A stretch of 64,000 nt of DNA from Dipteris shenzhenensis (GCA_047967505.1 CM106541.1), one strand, 5' to 3'; numbered from the stretch's first letter, positions 11,501-22,850 are shown. Notes: a model not told the origin generated them from the letters alone. Numbers and translations are program-made.

Positions 11501-13281
11501 CTCTTATGCTCATGCATAAGCATAAGCATGAGCATATGTCTCCCTCTTTCAATCTCTTTTTCACTTTCCCTCCCTCTTTTCCCTCTTTTCCCTCTCTCAT
11601 GAGCATGTCTCAGTTTTCTCTTTCGATCATAAGCATATGTATTTGCCTATGCCTATGCCTATGCTTATGTTTGTTTTTTGTTTTTTGTTTTCGTGTTTGT
11701 GTCTATGTTAGACATGGGATCACGTCGCACGTCCGATGAGTACGGACAGCCTTGCAGGAGGAGACATCATGATCTCTATGCTTCAAAGGACTTTGATTCC
11801 TCTCAGGCAACACCTGAGGGGACTACCCCTTGTTTGAATCCACTCGGACGTAGCACTACGACTACCCCTGGTCTGACTCCTCTCGGACCTTGCACTGCGA
11901 CTACCCCTCGAGGAACTCCTTTGCTAGCAGCACATGGCTTTGTCGGGAGTCCTGACAAGTTTGTAGCACAGATGACCAATGAGGAGGCAGCGAGATTCTT
12001 CTCTCTGCTATCTTAGAGGATCTCAACCATTCCGTCTCCTACACTGATGGCTAGACCTACTGCCCAGCCGTCCCCTCGTGCCCCTTCGACCGAGGGATCA
12101 TCACCTGCACATGCCTCTCGTAAGGGAAGGAAAAGTAGGAGGGGCTGCTTATGTTGTGCTGACTTGAGAGATGTAGACGAGTCAGCACACTCACATCCCT
12201 ACAGATCTCCACTTGGTCCCGAGACATAGTTTTAGTCAGGTCCCTTGCCCTCTCCTACTCCCACTGCTACTCCTTGCTCCAAAAGTGCTCGCACAACTTC
12301 CACTCACTCTAACTCTACCACTACCATCAGTCCTCCTTACCCAAACGAGGACCTCTCCTATCAAATCATGACTGTCGGAGAGATAATAGAAGATAGAAAG
12401 GGCAAAGCAGTGATGGCCACCATGAGGCGGTTGATGAGCCATCACTTCAAGAGCGGCATTGCTACCGATTGGCAGTATCAAGATGACCAAAAGAAGCAGG
12501 CGATCATCGATGAATTAAAACAAAAATACCCTAACCTGCCAAATTGGGAGTTTAATGAGAATCATATGTGAGAGCGCATGGGTTTGGTCTTGAAGCATCG
12601 TAGATTAACCTTGTGTACTTCCATCGCAAAGGGGATGGCTAAACCCAGTTGGGTAGACAAAGCTGATTGGAAGTTCTTCAAGAAGCAGAATAGGGACCAT
12701 CCCGAAATGTTTGAGGGTCAAAGGAGGGTTGCAGGAGATGGCTGGACACCATAGGTACTTCGCACTTTGGTGCAGGCCGACAGTTGGCATTCGAGGCAAC
12801 CGTGGTAAGTCTACTTCTTCTCATTTAATGTATTATTCTATTTGTTTTACTACATATTACATGCACTTTATCTAACTCTAACTCTGGTAAATTGGATCCA
12901 TAGCAAGCTGCAATGGGTCATCTTCCTACAGATGCAGAGACGCGATGCACGTTTCGCATAGGAACAAAGCCGTGGTTTATTGAGCAAGAGGCAATGGGAG
13001 CGACGGTCGATTGGGCTGAGGTGGCTGCTCACATGGTATAAGTCTACTCCTCCTTGTTATCTCAATTTTTAAATTATTTTATTCTTTAAGTTCCAATATA
13101 ATTTTCAATTTATATGGTTCACTCTTAGGGTCAAAGCTTGAGCGTCCCATCACCGAAGGCGAGTGATCACTAGGGCCAGGGATCAAATGCACATGACGAG
13201 GGTCAGGGAGAAGGCGCAACTCACAAGGACCAAGGAACATGCCAACAAGATGAGGACGACGAGGACGATTCGAATGAGTAG
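8520..13281 (+). pseudogene. TnpA-like CACTA protein (Transposase_24-type) with long non-coding leader
   Basis: Leader exons can be inferred from GT/AG sites at 8688 (GTGAGT donor), about 8970 (GTATGT donor), 8992 (acceptor) and 9033 (GTAAGT donor). The intron then contains the whole hairpin array. Coding begins after an AG at 11711 with ATG 11714-11716. Exon 11714-12804 encodes a Ser/Thr/Pro-rich stretch, then the Transposase_24-like part (WQYQDDQKKQAIIDELKQKY; ends near FGAGRQLAFEATV). Exon 12904-13035 and exon 13129-13281 follow in phase and end in an acidic tail. TAG/TGA stops at about 12014, 12227, 12233, 12569, 12753 and 13171, plus a frame change near 12750, inactivate it. The family binds subterminal repeats. 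Confidence 0.8.
9270..11640. repeat. Composite hairpin/pyrimidine tandem array in the CACTA leader intron
   Basis: About eight units of roughly 300 bp alternate a 90-140 base pyrimidine block (CTCTTTCCTTTCC-type, almost no purines on the plus strand) with a block built of the hexamers ATGCTC, ATGCAT, AAGCAT and GAGCAT. The hexamer blocks are inverted repeats. For example, 9592-9668 runs from GAGCATATGTCTCCTTCTC through a TTATGCATAA centre to the exact complement, giving hairpin arms over 30 bp. All six frames stay open over long stretches because of the composition, so the open frames (repetitive Met/His/Lys or Cys/Leu/Ser) are not evidence of protein. Confidence 0.92.
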
Positions 13282-13297
13282 CAGTAGTAGTAGTAGT

Positions 13298-13329
<32 letters not shown>

Positions 13330-13335
13330 CAGTTT
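13276..13335. repeat. (AGT/AGC)n trinucleotide repeat after the TnpA-like stop codon
   Basis: About 18 AGT or AGC triplets, directly overlapping the end of the TnpA-like reading frame. A shorter version is at the same place in the second CACTA (around 20935-20955). Confidence 0.9.
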
Positions 13336-13376
13336 GCATATACTTTGCCATGTATGTCATTTTGTATATCCGCTCG

Positions 13377-13530
13377 TTTGAGCGATTTTGTGTCACCCTT
13401 TTAGACAGGGTAATTTTGTAATAAACAATGTTGTATGTGTTCGACATGTATATGCTTTTATTGCTCGATCATTTCATTTGAGCAAATTTGTATCACCCTT
13501 TCTGCAAGGGAAATTTTATAATAAAAAACT
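13377..13530. repeat. Two diverged copies of a ~100-bp repeat in the TnpA-like 3' region
   Basis: The block TTTGAGC...TTTTGTRTCACCCTTT...GGG..AATTTTRTAATAAA occurs at 13377-13432 and 13478-13530. Each copy contains an AATAAA-like signal, so it may act as a duplicated polyadenylation region. The same block occurs inverted in the second CACTA. Confidence 0.7.
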
Positions 13531-13631
13531 TTTTTTTGTAATTAAAAAAAAAAACATTAGTGGGGCAAAATAGGGCTTGTTATGCATAGCCTTGTTTTGC
13601 CCCACTAATGCTTTTTTTTTAGTTCTATTAA

Positions 13632-13765
13632 TCATCGCTATATAGCGATGTTTACCCGTGTCGCTATATAGCGACATTTACCTGTGTCACTATATAGTGA
13701 CGATTATCAGTGTTGCTATATAGCGACATTTATTAGCGTCGCTAAATAGCGACCGTTCTTTTTCG
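13632..13765. repeat. Right subterminal palindrome array of the CACTA element
   Basis: Five TCGCTATATAGCGA-type palindromes in succession, spaced about 25 bp, some with single changes (TCACTATATAGTGA, TTGCTATATAGCGA). They lie 105-240 bp inside the right terminus. Confidence 0.88.
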
Positions 13766-13873
13766 ACGCTTTTAACAACTTTAATAGCGACGTTTGCGCC
13801 CGTTTAAAAAAAGAATTTAATGTAAAAAGCATCTGTGTTTTCATCGGAATAGGGTCTATGCCTTGTAGTGTTA

Positions 13874-16296
13874 CTTTAAAGACTTTGCATTACAAATAGC
13901 AAAAACTGCATTTCACACGATTTTATAGGCAAATTGTTAAATCTCTTATTAAAGGATCCATGCTCCATAGCTCACATAATGTTCCCCTCACCCTAGAATT
14001 CACACATCTTTCGTACATTAACTACTCATACGTTCAGAGCACACATATGACTTCCTCAATGGTGCGCTTGAAGGAAAAGTCTAGTCAAAAGTACCAAATG
14101 GATATGAGTGCTAGCATGTAGCTAAACAAGTGTCCTCTTGAAATTTAGGTTTACAAAAAACCAATGTAGAGCTTATTATGGGACTTGGAGTTTCTTACCA
14201 TTTGTGATTATGCAATGTTATCACGTGCCTTTTCATAGCTTTTGTGATAACTTTTTTCTTTTGATTTAGCATCTTTTAAGTTCTAGCCTCATCCCCTTGC
14301 CTCCTTTGTCTTTCTCTTTCCCTTGTTGATTCTTCACATTTATTCCTTAGCAATCAAATTCTTCCCTAGATTGGGTGCAGGGATTTATTAATGAAATTTA
14401 TGAGAGTGAGTTTGACCAAACTTTTGTGGATAAGGATGGTCTATGTGTGTGGTTGGTGGTTTCCATTGAAATCTATGTTTATTTTGGAAGGGGGCATCTA
14501 TGTTCAGTTTTCAATTCTTTTCAATTAGGGAGCCTAGATTTGTGGCCTATAAAGGCTACACCATTAAACTTCATTGTAAAAGTAAAAATTGTGCAACTTT
14601 GTGAGACCTCAATGAATAGGGTCCACCCTAAGAAGGTACTTGACTGGTAGGTTGGTTTGAGTGATATATGGGCCTTCTTTGGAGTTAAAACACCAATGAA
14701 AACATCAAAAGCAATAATGCATGATCTCTTTGTTCTACATTCTTTAACAAATAGCATGCTTCTTGTCAGAAGGCATCAAGGTTAGCTCTTAACTACTATA
14801 ATATTTCAGTAGCATTTGGTTCCCTTAAATTTAAACTAAATCGATCAAAATATTTCCCCTTTTAAAAAAACTTTTCTTGCTATCTCTAGCAAAAGCATTA
14901 TCATCTTAAACTCCCCTAACCGTACCATTCCACCTCATCAAGCTTTTGGTGTATTCATTGTCACTTTCTTGTGTTTGTTTACTAACATCTAGCTTTCAAG
15001 TCTCTATCAGTCATGGCCCTAGTAATGGTAATCAGAGGCTATAATGTTTTGCATATTAGAGCTATCCATTTTAGGATATCCTAAATGGTTGCTAGTACTC
15101 AAACCATTGGTTTCTAGTTCTCCTATCGTCTCAACTAAAATGTTTTAATATGTTGAGGATGCTTCCAGAAAATCAATATAGAGTCGATATGTAGGTAAGT
15201 GAAATACTCATTAGTATGCATCCTCCATTATCCCTCACCCGATAGTATCAGGTAAGCGAAATATTCGTTATTATAAGCATCCTCCATTATCCCTCACCCC
15301 ATGGTATTAGCATAGATTATTCACATACTTTGCTAAAACATTTCGACCCCTATCTTTTAAGGTAATCATCCAACATGCAAATATAATGAATTCACCCCCA
15401 CCACAAATATTTTAGTAGAATGCTCATAATTATACTCATTTGTAACCATATATTAATAGCAAAACAATTGATTAATAGAATTCTCACCATGGATTTTAAT
15501 AGCCAAGCAATGGAACTTAGATATCTTGGGTTAGAAGGCATGTTGCAATATGATATTAATTGGTCCCATAAATTGCTACAACTATGATCTTCGCTAGAAG
15601 TTATTATATTGGTGCCTAGAACAATTCCATTTATAAGGGCTTGATGCTTAGAGACTTTAATACTAGGTGTGCTATAGTTGGAGTATAGTTGGAATGATGA
15701 TACTTTTTGGGAAATGCATTATGTCAAGATTCCATGAAAGGATTGAGAGGATTGTGATGGAAGTATAGCTACTTTAGACTTACACAAAGAGTAGGCTATA
15801 AAATATGAGCGAATAAGCATTGACTTTCCCTATATTCACCATTTGATAAGAATAAGCATTGACTTTCCCTATATTCACCATTTGATAAAAACGGCTACAT
15901 TATAAGATGTATAATCAAGATCCCTTTTTAATCATAAATGCTAGCTACTAGATCAATCTTGCATTTTGGTAGATCTATAATATTTAATGATGTTGAGAAC
16001 AATTCTGTTCAGAATATTAATTAGGAATATGTGGTCATGGAAACCTCCAAATCAATAGTATGTTTTAAACAAATATAGATGCCACTCATTGATCCATAAC
16101 GATTTTAATAGCCACTTGGCATTCGTTCGTTGCTCCCATGATGGCCAAAATATGTGCGTTAAGTACACTTTCTCTTCAGCTTACAAATTTTCACAGCAAT
16201 ACGTGCTGATTTGCTGTTTTTAAAATTGTGGCCGCTCAGATACGAAAGTCGTACCAATATATGTGAACTTGTTTAGCATAAAAAGAGCAACTTATG
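13874..16296. other. Spacer without genes, two short tandem repeats
   Basis: No coding signature. 15181-15300 holds two copies of a ~60-bp unit with TATTATCCCTCACCC-type ends. 15811-15849 and 15850-15888 are a perfect 39-bp tandem copy starting GAATAAGCATTGAC. The open frame at 14375-14650 has no recognisable feature and I do not call it. Confidence 0.6.
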
Positions 16297-16424
16297 AACG
16301 TCATCTCCCAAGTTTTGAGCTATCAAGTCTATCAAGTCATCTCTCAGGTCTTGTGCTATCAACGTCATCTCCCAAGTTTTGAGCTATCAAGTCTATCAAG
16401 TCATCTCTCAGGTCTTGAGCTATC
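16297..16424. repeat. 64-bp tandem duplication just upstream of the P450 start
   Basis: 16297-16360 and 16361-16424 are almost identical and stop five bases before the P450 ATG. The duplication keeps an upstream ATG (16294) in frame with the P450, which would add 45 residues made only of the repeat. Confidence 0.9.
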
Positions 16425-16428
16425 AGAG

Positions 16429-18115
16429 ATGAGCATGGAGTCAATCCAAGCTTTGCTCAATGGTACGCCACCCAGCTTCTTCTCTGTCTGCCTTTGCTGT
16501 ATCATGGCCTTCCTCTCGATTCTTGTTATCTGGAGAAAATTGGTCTCTCAACATGCAACTGCCCACCTGCCTCCCTCGCCGACCTCCTTGCCCTTCCTCG
16601 GTCACCTCCACTTGCTCGGCGAGCTCCCCCACCAGGCCCTTTATCAACTTTCTCGCATCCATGGCCCCTTGATGTACTTGCGCTTGGGTTCCATCCCTAC
16701 CATCGTCGCCTCTTCTCCCAGCATGGCCAGAGAAATCCTCCAGAACCAGGATCTTGTCTTTGCTTCCCGCCCACATACAACGTCGGCAGTCTACACTCAC
16801 TATAATCGCACGGATATCGCTTGGGCTCCTTACGGCCCTTATTGGCGACAAGTCCGCCAAATCTGTGTCATGGAACTTTTCAGTGCCAAACGTATGGAGG
16901 CGTTCAGGCCAGTACGGAAGGAAGAAGTAGATCGCCTACTGCAATCGATTAGGGAAGCCAGCGTTGCAGGACAAGAGATAACGGTCGTGTCCAGAGTTCT
17001 GACCATGAGCAACAATGTCGTCTCCAGAATGACGTTCGGGAAACGTTTCTCGGAATTGGCTTCGCTCTGCCAACTTGATTCGTCCATTGACGTTCGACAG
17101 ATTCTTGAAGAGCTGCTATGGATAAATGCGGCATTTAATATCGGCGACTTTGTTCCGTGGTTGCAATGGATGGATTTGCAAGGCTATATACGCCGGATGA
17201 AGAAGCTTGCAGCCCGTATGGATACGTTGTTGCAAGGAATAATCAATCAACGGCGTGCCACTTGCGAGCCAGATCGGAGCGATCAACACTTACTGGACGT
17301 GCTGATGTCCATTTCGGGTGAAGAAAGCCAGGCAGAATCCCGGTTAACGGATGACAACATCAAAGCAGTCATTATGGTATTTACTTAGCCGCTCCTATGG
17401 TTCTCGGTTCATCTCCACGTTGGTAGCTCTCATAGTTTGAATTGATCGGTCTGTTTGAATTGATCAGGATATGTTTGCGGGTGGATCGGACACGACAGCC
17501 GTGACAGTTGAATGGGCAATGACTGAGCTTTTGAGAAAACCAAAGATCATGAGAAAGCTCCAGGAAGAGATAGACACAGTAGTGGGCAAGGAACGTCGGA
17601 TGGAGGAATCCGACATCGCCCAACTGCCATATTTGCGGGCGGTGGTGAAGGAGACGATGAGGCTGCATCCAGTAGGGCCGTTAATGATCCCACACGAGTC
17701 CACGAAGCCATGCCGGATTGCAGGATTCGACATACCTGCGAAGACGAGGGCGATTGTGAATGTGTGGGCGGTAGCGAGGGATACGAGTGCATGGCCGGAG
17801 AAGCCAATGGAGTTCTGGCCGGAGAGGTTCGAGGGGAGCGAGGTGGATGTGAGGGGGCAGCATTTCCAGCTACTGCCGTTCGGGGCAGGGAGGAGAGGGT
17901 GTCCGGGGATGAGCTTGGGGCTGATGAACGTTCAGCAGGCGGTGGGGTGTTTGGTGCATGCGTTCGATTGGGCACTTCCAGGGCAAAGTAATACAGATAC
18001 TGAGGAATTTGATTTGGATATGTCTGAGAAGTTTGGGCTTGCCACCCGCCTGATTAAGCCTCTGGTGGCCATCGCCACCCCAAGATTGCCTCCCCGTGTT
18101 TACCACGCTTCATGA
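16429..18115 (+). CDS. Cytochrome P450, A-type (CYP71 clan)
   Basis: Exons 16429-17376 and 17468-18115 are joined by a 91-bp phase-0 GT-AG intron, giving 531 residues, normal for an ER-anchored plant P450. In order: a hydrophobic amino-terminal anchor (residues ~10-38), a proline-rich hinge (LPPSPTSLPFLGHLHL), the I-helix oxygen-binding motif AGGSDTT at the start of exon 2, the K-helix ExxR (ETMRLHP), a PERF-type motif (WPERFEG) and the haem-binding loop FGAGRRGCPG with the Cys ligand. It would be a haem mono-oxygenase using NADPH-P450 reductase. The substrate cannot be read from the sequence. I chose ATG 16429 (next ATG 16435) because residues from the upstream ATG 16294 come only from a DNA repeat. 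The intron near the I-helix is the usual A-type position. It has no stops or frameshifts, unlike its surroundings. Confidence 0.95.
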
Positions 18116-19842
18116 GGGGGCGTAACTGGGTGGATGAGGAGTTTTTCTCAACTTCCGCTCAAGTTTACAGTTGTACCAAGAAGCTAGAGTACCCCAAGTT
18201 TTAGATTTGTACCAAAATATAAGTTGTACAAAGAAGCTAGAGTACAAGACGCTTTTCACGTTCCCTAGACGTTGTATCAAGACGCTAGAGCACCCCTAAG
18301 TTTTACAATTGGCTTTTCAATTGAGGGTAGCTAATTAGAAGCTCACGGGTCTCCATCTCTCTCCCTCTACAGATGAAGAACGACATAAAAAGACATGACA
18401 TGGTTGGCTCTATTATGAACCTAAGGAATTTTGCTATACTTCAACATTTTTCTATAAGGAGATATGTCTCCATCTCTCTCCCTCTAAAGACAAAGAGAGA
18501 CATTCAAAGACATGCACATGGTTGTTTCTATTATGAACCTAATATATTTTGTTACACTTCAAGATTTTTCCATAAGCAAATATGAGGCTTTGAGTCATTG
18601 CATATTGCTTGCCAAACATGCCTTTAAGTGTGAGTATTTATAAAAGCCTTCCCATGTCTACCATGCTTCATGACTGGGGCTCTCCCTCTAGAGATTAAGA
18701 GAGACATAAAAAGACATGCACATGATGACGCTATTTCTATTATGGACCTAAGGTATTTTGTTACACTTCAATTTTTTCATAAGCAAATATGAGGCTCATC
18801 GTTTGCCAAAAATGCCTTTGAGTGTGAGTATTCACGTTATGCTACCTTGGTGTAAAAGGAAAGGAAATCATTTTCTTTCCATCAAAAGTATCCTTCTGAT
18901 AGCAAGAAATTTTCAACCAATCTGTATTTATGCATTGATGTTAAAGGAGAGTCCTGATAGAGCTCATGAGAAGCATATCATTAAATATTTATATGTCAAC
19001 TATGTTCATGAAGCAGGAAAAGGCATAAGTCATAATGAGTTTCTAAGCCTTGTAGTTGTTGTAGATGCGATAAAAGCACTTATGGATGGAATTGGTAGTC
19101 TCTTGTAGCATTAAATTTGGATAGGGAGATGTGAGTGTTATGCATGATTGATGCCTCCCAAATCTACTAAAGGGACTTCATGCCCTTGACCAACGTGAGT
19201 CTGTGGCACATGGCAACTTCACAGGTTAGTAAAGCTTGAGTCGAGCTAGATCTTGAGGGTCCTTCTCTAGTCTCCTCAAGGGAGGGAAGTACTATTCATT
19301 CCCCTCTACGCCTTCCTCCCTGTATTGCCTTCCTTTACACCTGATGTTGAGTTTGCCATGGCAGTGGTGATGGTGGGGGTTCTCTAGTGTCAACATTGAT
19401 GAGCTCTGCTATGGTGTTTTAGGTCTTAATGCTCATTGTGTACCTTCATCTCCATGAATGTGTTGGTGGGGCTCTTTCTAGAACATGGGTTTTATTAATT
19501 TTGGATTGGTGCACTCTCCAAAATCATTTTTGTAAGTACTATTGGAAAGTGCAATCTCTGAAATCATTTTTATACATAATTTGGAGTACTTTAGGATTTA
19601 AAAGTAAGATAATCATTGAAGTTTTAGAAAGTATACGAAAATAGAAATTGTGAAATTTAATATAACATCTTGTACATCAAAGAGAGACTAAGAATTGGTA
19701 ATATCTAAAAGGATTTTTAAATAGTATTAACAAACACCTTCTATTCTCCTTAAACATCATGAGCAAATGCTCCTCATGTATATAACATTTCTTCATTTGA
19801 CAAAGAATACAGCAATGCAAAGATACTTGAGAATACAACCAT
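18116..19842. other. P450 3' flank with duplicated 3'-end fragments, no other gene
   Basis: After the stop, GTACAAGAAGCTAGAGTAC-like phrases recur three times (18170-18300). A ~170-bp unit (AAGAGAGACAT...GACATGCACATG...ATTATGAACCTAA...TTGTTACACTTCAA) occurs at about 18370-18460, 18485-18600 and 18690-18800. At 18650-18680 the phrase TACCATGCTTCATGACTGGGG closely matches the P450 end at 18099-18120, so this is a relic of a duplicated P450 terminus. The remaining 18800-19842 shows nothing I can name; the ORF at 18758-19108 is unrecognised and probably accidental. Confidence 0.6.
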
Positions 19843-20155
19843 ATAAATGCTTGGTCAATGATAATGATTTATAAGCTTAATCCTTGCAATATATTCTCGG
19901 AGGGTTTCATGCTTCTTTTGCTTAATTTCATTCAATTGGTTGATCGGACTCCACTTTGGGCCTATGGGAGTGAATCTCCCATTTGATCTTTTCTCTAGCA
20001 CTACCATTGGCATGCCTTACCATCAAGGCTAACCCCAAATTCATTCACTTTATCCATGTCACCAATGTCTCCAAACGTCTCACGAATCGACTCAAACCTT
20101 TTGACATGGGAGATAGGGTCTCCTTCACCTAATAACTTAGTGATGGGCTTAGAGA
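19843..20155 (-). pseudogene. Retrotransposon gag fragment (Ty3/gypsy-type)
   Basis: The minus strand encodes, from 20155 leftward, a KPITKLLGEGDPISHVKRFE segment, then a KAxQW region and LNEIKQKKHETLREYIARIK. These are the typical successive motifs of the plant Retrotrans_gag domain. Several stops are present. The fragment ends exactly where the second CACTA begins (20156), so the CACTA inserted into this gag. Confidence 0.75.
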
Positions 20156-20239
20156 CACTACAAGGCACAGGCCCTTTTTTGATGGAAATACCGACCTTTT
20201 TTACATTAAAAAGTTTTTTTTGACGAGCGCAAAGGTCGG

Positions 20240-20385
20240 TATTTACGTCGCTATTAACATCGAAAAAGAATGGTCGCTATATAAGCGTCACTATATAGCG
20301 ACCCTGGTAAACATCGCTATATAGCGACACTGGTAAATGTCACTATATAGCGACACTAGTAAACGTCACTATATAGCGACGATTA
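20240..20385. repeat. Subterminal palindrome array of the second CACTA
   Basis: Five TCGCTATATAGCGA-like palindromes in tandem, corresponding to the 13632-13765 array of the first element in reverse. Confidence 0.88.
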
Positions 20386-20560
20386 ACAGAAGCTTTAAAA
20401 AAAATTAGTGGGTCTAAACAGGGCCATAGCAAGCCCTATTTTGCCCCACCAATGTTTTTTTTTTAGTAATTACAAAAGAATGTTGTTTGTTACAAAATTT
20501 TCCTTGTGAAAAGGGTGATACAAAATTGCTCAAATGAGCTGAGCGACAGAAGCATATACA

Positions 20561-20807
20561 CTCGGGGGGGTCACTCATCATATGTAACCCTATCACGTGA
20601 GTTCAACAGAAGGATTTTTTTAATTTCTAAAATTTACATAAATAAATATACATAAGGGACTATTTAAAATAGTTTTGGAAAAAATTTACAGATTTGTATA
20701 GAAAAGGGGTACATTTTATTAATGAAATTTTTTACAGATAAGGGACTTTAAATATAGGCCTTGAACGCACGTGATATAGAGGGTTTATACATAGTGACCC
20801 CCCTGAG
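20561..20807. mobile_element. hAT-like MITE, copy 1 (247 bp)
   Basis: It begins CTCGGGGGGGTCACTC and ends GTGACCCCCCTGAG; the imperfect inverted ends extend about 45 bp and include CACGTGAGTTCAA versus its complement. It is flanked on both sides by CATATACA (20553-20560 and 20808-20815), a perfect 8-bp target duplication as made by hAT transposases. No coding capacity. It sits in the 3' region of the second CACTA. Confidence 0.93.
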
Positions 20808-20929
20808 CATATACATGTCGAAGATATACAACATTGTTTGTTATAAAATTACCCTTTTGAAAAGGGTGATACAAAATCGCTCATATGAGCCGATGTATAG
20901 AAGCATATACATGCAGAGGTATATACAAA

Positions 20930-21345
20930 CTACTACTAATACTACTACTGCTACTGCTCATTCGAATCATCGTTCTCGTCCTCATCCTCATCGTGGTCAC
21001 ATTGGCCTATTCCCTAGCCCTCATGGGCTATGCCTGATCCCTGGCCCTCGTCGAAGCCGTGTAATCCAAATGCCTCATCATCACCACTCACCTCCGTTGA
21101 TGGGACATTCGAGCTTGCACTCTAAGAGTGAAACCATATTAATTGAAAATTAGATTGGAACTTAAAGAATAAAACAATTTAAAAAGTGAGATTACAAGTA
21201 GGAGTAGATTTATATCGTGCGAGCAACCACTTTGGCCCAATCAACCGTCACTCCCATGACCTCCATTTCAATAAACCATGGCTTTGTTCCTATGCAAAAT
21301 GTGCATCTCACCTCTTTGTCTCTTCGAAGGTGACCCATCGCAGCA
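20930..21345 (-). pseudogene. TnpA-like exons 2 and 3, remnant in the second CACTA
   Basis: 21345-21213 matches exon 2 of the TnpA-like gene at 12904-13035 but with changed frames. 21125-20945 matches the acidic last exon (ends in Asp/Glu-rich residues and DDSNE). The first coding exon is absent. Confidence 0.8.
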
Positions 21346-22850
21346 GCTGAGCATAAGCATAGGCATATGAGCATAAGCATAGGCATATAAGCATAAGCAT
21401 AGGCAAATGCATACGCTTATGAAAGAGAGGAAATAAGAGAGGGAAAAAGAAGAGAAGGAAGAGGAAGGAAGAGAGGAAAAGAGAAGGAAAAAAGAGAGGG
21501 GAAAAGCATATGAGCATATGCTCATGCATATGCTTATGAAAACAAGAGAAAAGAGGATGAAAGAGAGGAAATAAGAGAGCCTGGGAAAAGAAGAGAAGGA
21601 AGAGGAAGGAAGAGGGGAAAAGAGCATAAACATAAGAGAAGGAAAAAGAAGAGGGAAAAATAAGAAAAGAGAGGAGAAAAAAAGAAAAGAGGGGAAAAAA
21701 GACAAAAAGAGAGAAAGCATACGCTTATGCTTATGCATGAGCATATGAGCATATGCTCATGCATAAGCATAAGCATATGAGCATAAGCATAGGCAAATGC
21801 ATATGCTTATGAACAGAAGAGAAAAGAGGATGAAAGAGAGGAAATAAGAGAGGGGAAAAGAAGAGAAAGAAGAGAAAGGAAGAGGGGAAAAGAGAAGGAA
21901 AAAAGAGAGTGGAAAAGCATATGACCATATGAGCATATACTCATGCATAAGCATAAGCATATGAGCATAAGCATAGGCAAATGCATATGTTTATGAAAAG
22001 AAGAGAAAAGAGGATGAAAGAGAGGAAATAAGAGAGGGGAAAAGAAGAGAAGAAAGAAGAAGGAAGAAGGGAAAAAAGAATGAAAAAAGAAAGGGGAAAA
22101 GAGCATAAGCATAAGAGAAGGAAAAAGAAGAGGGGAAAAGAAGAAAAGAGAGGAGAAAAGAAGGAAAGAGGGGAAAAAAGAGAAAAAGAGAGAAAGCATA
22201 TGCTTATGCTTATGCATGAGCGCTCATGCATAAGCATAAGCTTATGAGAGAGATACATAGACAAATGAATATGCTTATGAAAATAAGAGAAAAGAGGATG
22301 AAAGAGAGTAAATAAGAGAGAGGAAAAGAAGAGAAAGAAAGAAGGGAAAAGATATAGAAAAAAGAGAGGGGGAAAGAAGAAAAGAGAGGAAAAAAGAGAA
22401 AAAGAGAGAAAGCATATGCTTATGCTTATGCATGAGCAGATGAGCATATGCTCATGCATAAGCATAAGCATATGAGCATAAGCATAGGCAAATGCATATG
22501 CTTATGAAAAGAGGAGAAAATATGATGAAAGAGAGGAAATAAGAGAGGGGAAAAGAAGAGAAGGAAGAGAAAGGAAGAGGGGAAAAGAGAAGGAAAAAAG
22601 AGAGGGGAAAAGCATATGAGCATATGCTCTATGCTCATGCATAAGCATAGGCAAATGCATTTGCTTATGTAAAGAAGAGAAGGAAGAGGAAGGAAAAGGG
22701 GAAAAGAGAATGAAAAAAGAGAGGGGAAAAGAAGAAAAGAGAGGAAGAAGAGGAAATAAGAGAGGGAGGGAAAGAGGGGGGAAAGAGGGAGGAAAAGAGG
22801 AAAAGAGGGAAAGAAGAGGAAATAAGAGAAGAGAGGGGAAGAAAGGATTC
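21345..22850. repeat. Hairpin/purine tandem array of the second CACTA
   Basis: Reverse-strand counterpart of the 9270-11640 array: purine blocks (GAAAAGAGAGGGG-type) alternate with GCATAAGCATAAGCATATGAGC blocks, with unit lengths of about 200-300 bp. The hexamer blocks again contain self-complementary stretches such as ATGCTCATGCATAAGC. Confidence 0.9.

Larger units (their letters stand above)
4072..13870. mobile_element. Complete CACTA (En/Spm) transposon, about 9.8 kb
   Basis: The right end, read inward, is CACTACAAGGCATAGACCC (13870 leftward). The left end at 4072 is a degenerate match starting CACTTCTACACATGG; about 21 of the first 29 bases agree. Both ends are flanked by TTA (4069-4071 and 13871-13873), the 3-bp target duplication typical of CACTA elements. 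Inside are a TNP2 transposase gene on the minus strand (4549-8287) and a TnpA-like gene on the plus strand (about 8520-13281), facing away from each other. Arrays of the palindrome TCGCTATATAGCGA sit at both ends and between the genes. Both genes carry stops, so it is no longer autonomous. Confidence 0.95.

Noticed and set aside
13632-13765. Regular palindromes separated by short spacers, CRISPR-like in look
   Set aside because: They are subterminal repeats of a plant CACTA element with matching arrays at the other end and in a second copy; spacers are not unique protospacer-like sequences.
16294-16428. Upstream ATG as the true P450 start
   Set aside because: The extra 45 residues are the translation of a 64-bp DNA duplication. 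The membrane anchor expected at a P450 start begins after ATG 16429.
18758-19108. 116-codon ORF downstream of the P450
   Set aside because: Starts inside a repeated unit shared with non-coding copies at 18370 and 18485, and shows no recognisable motif.
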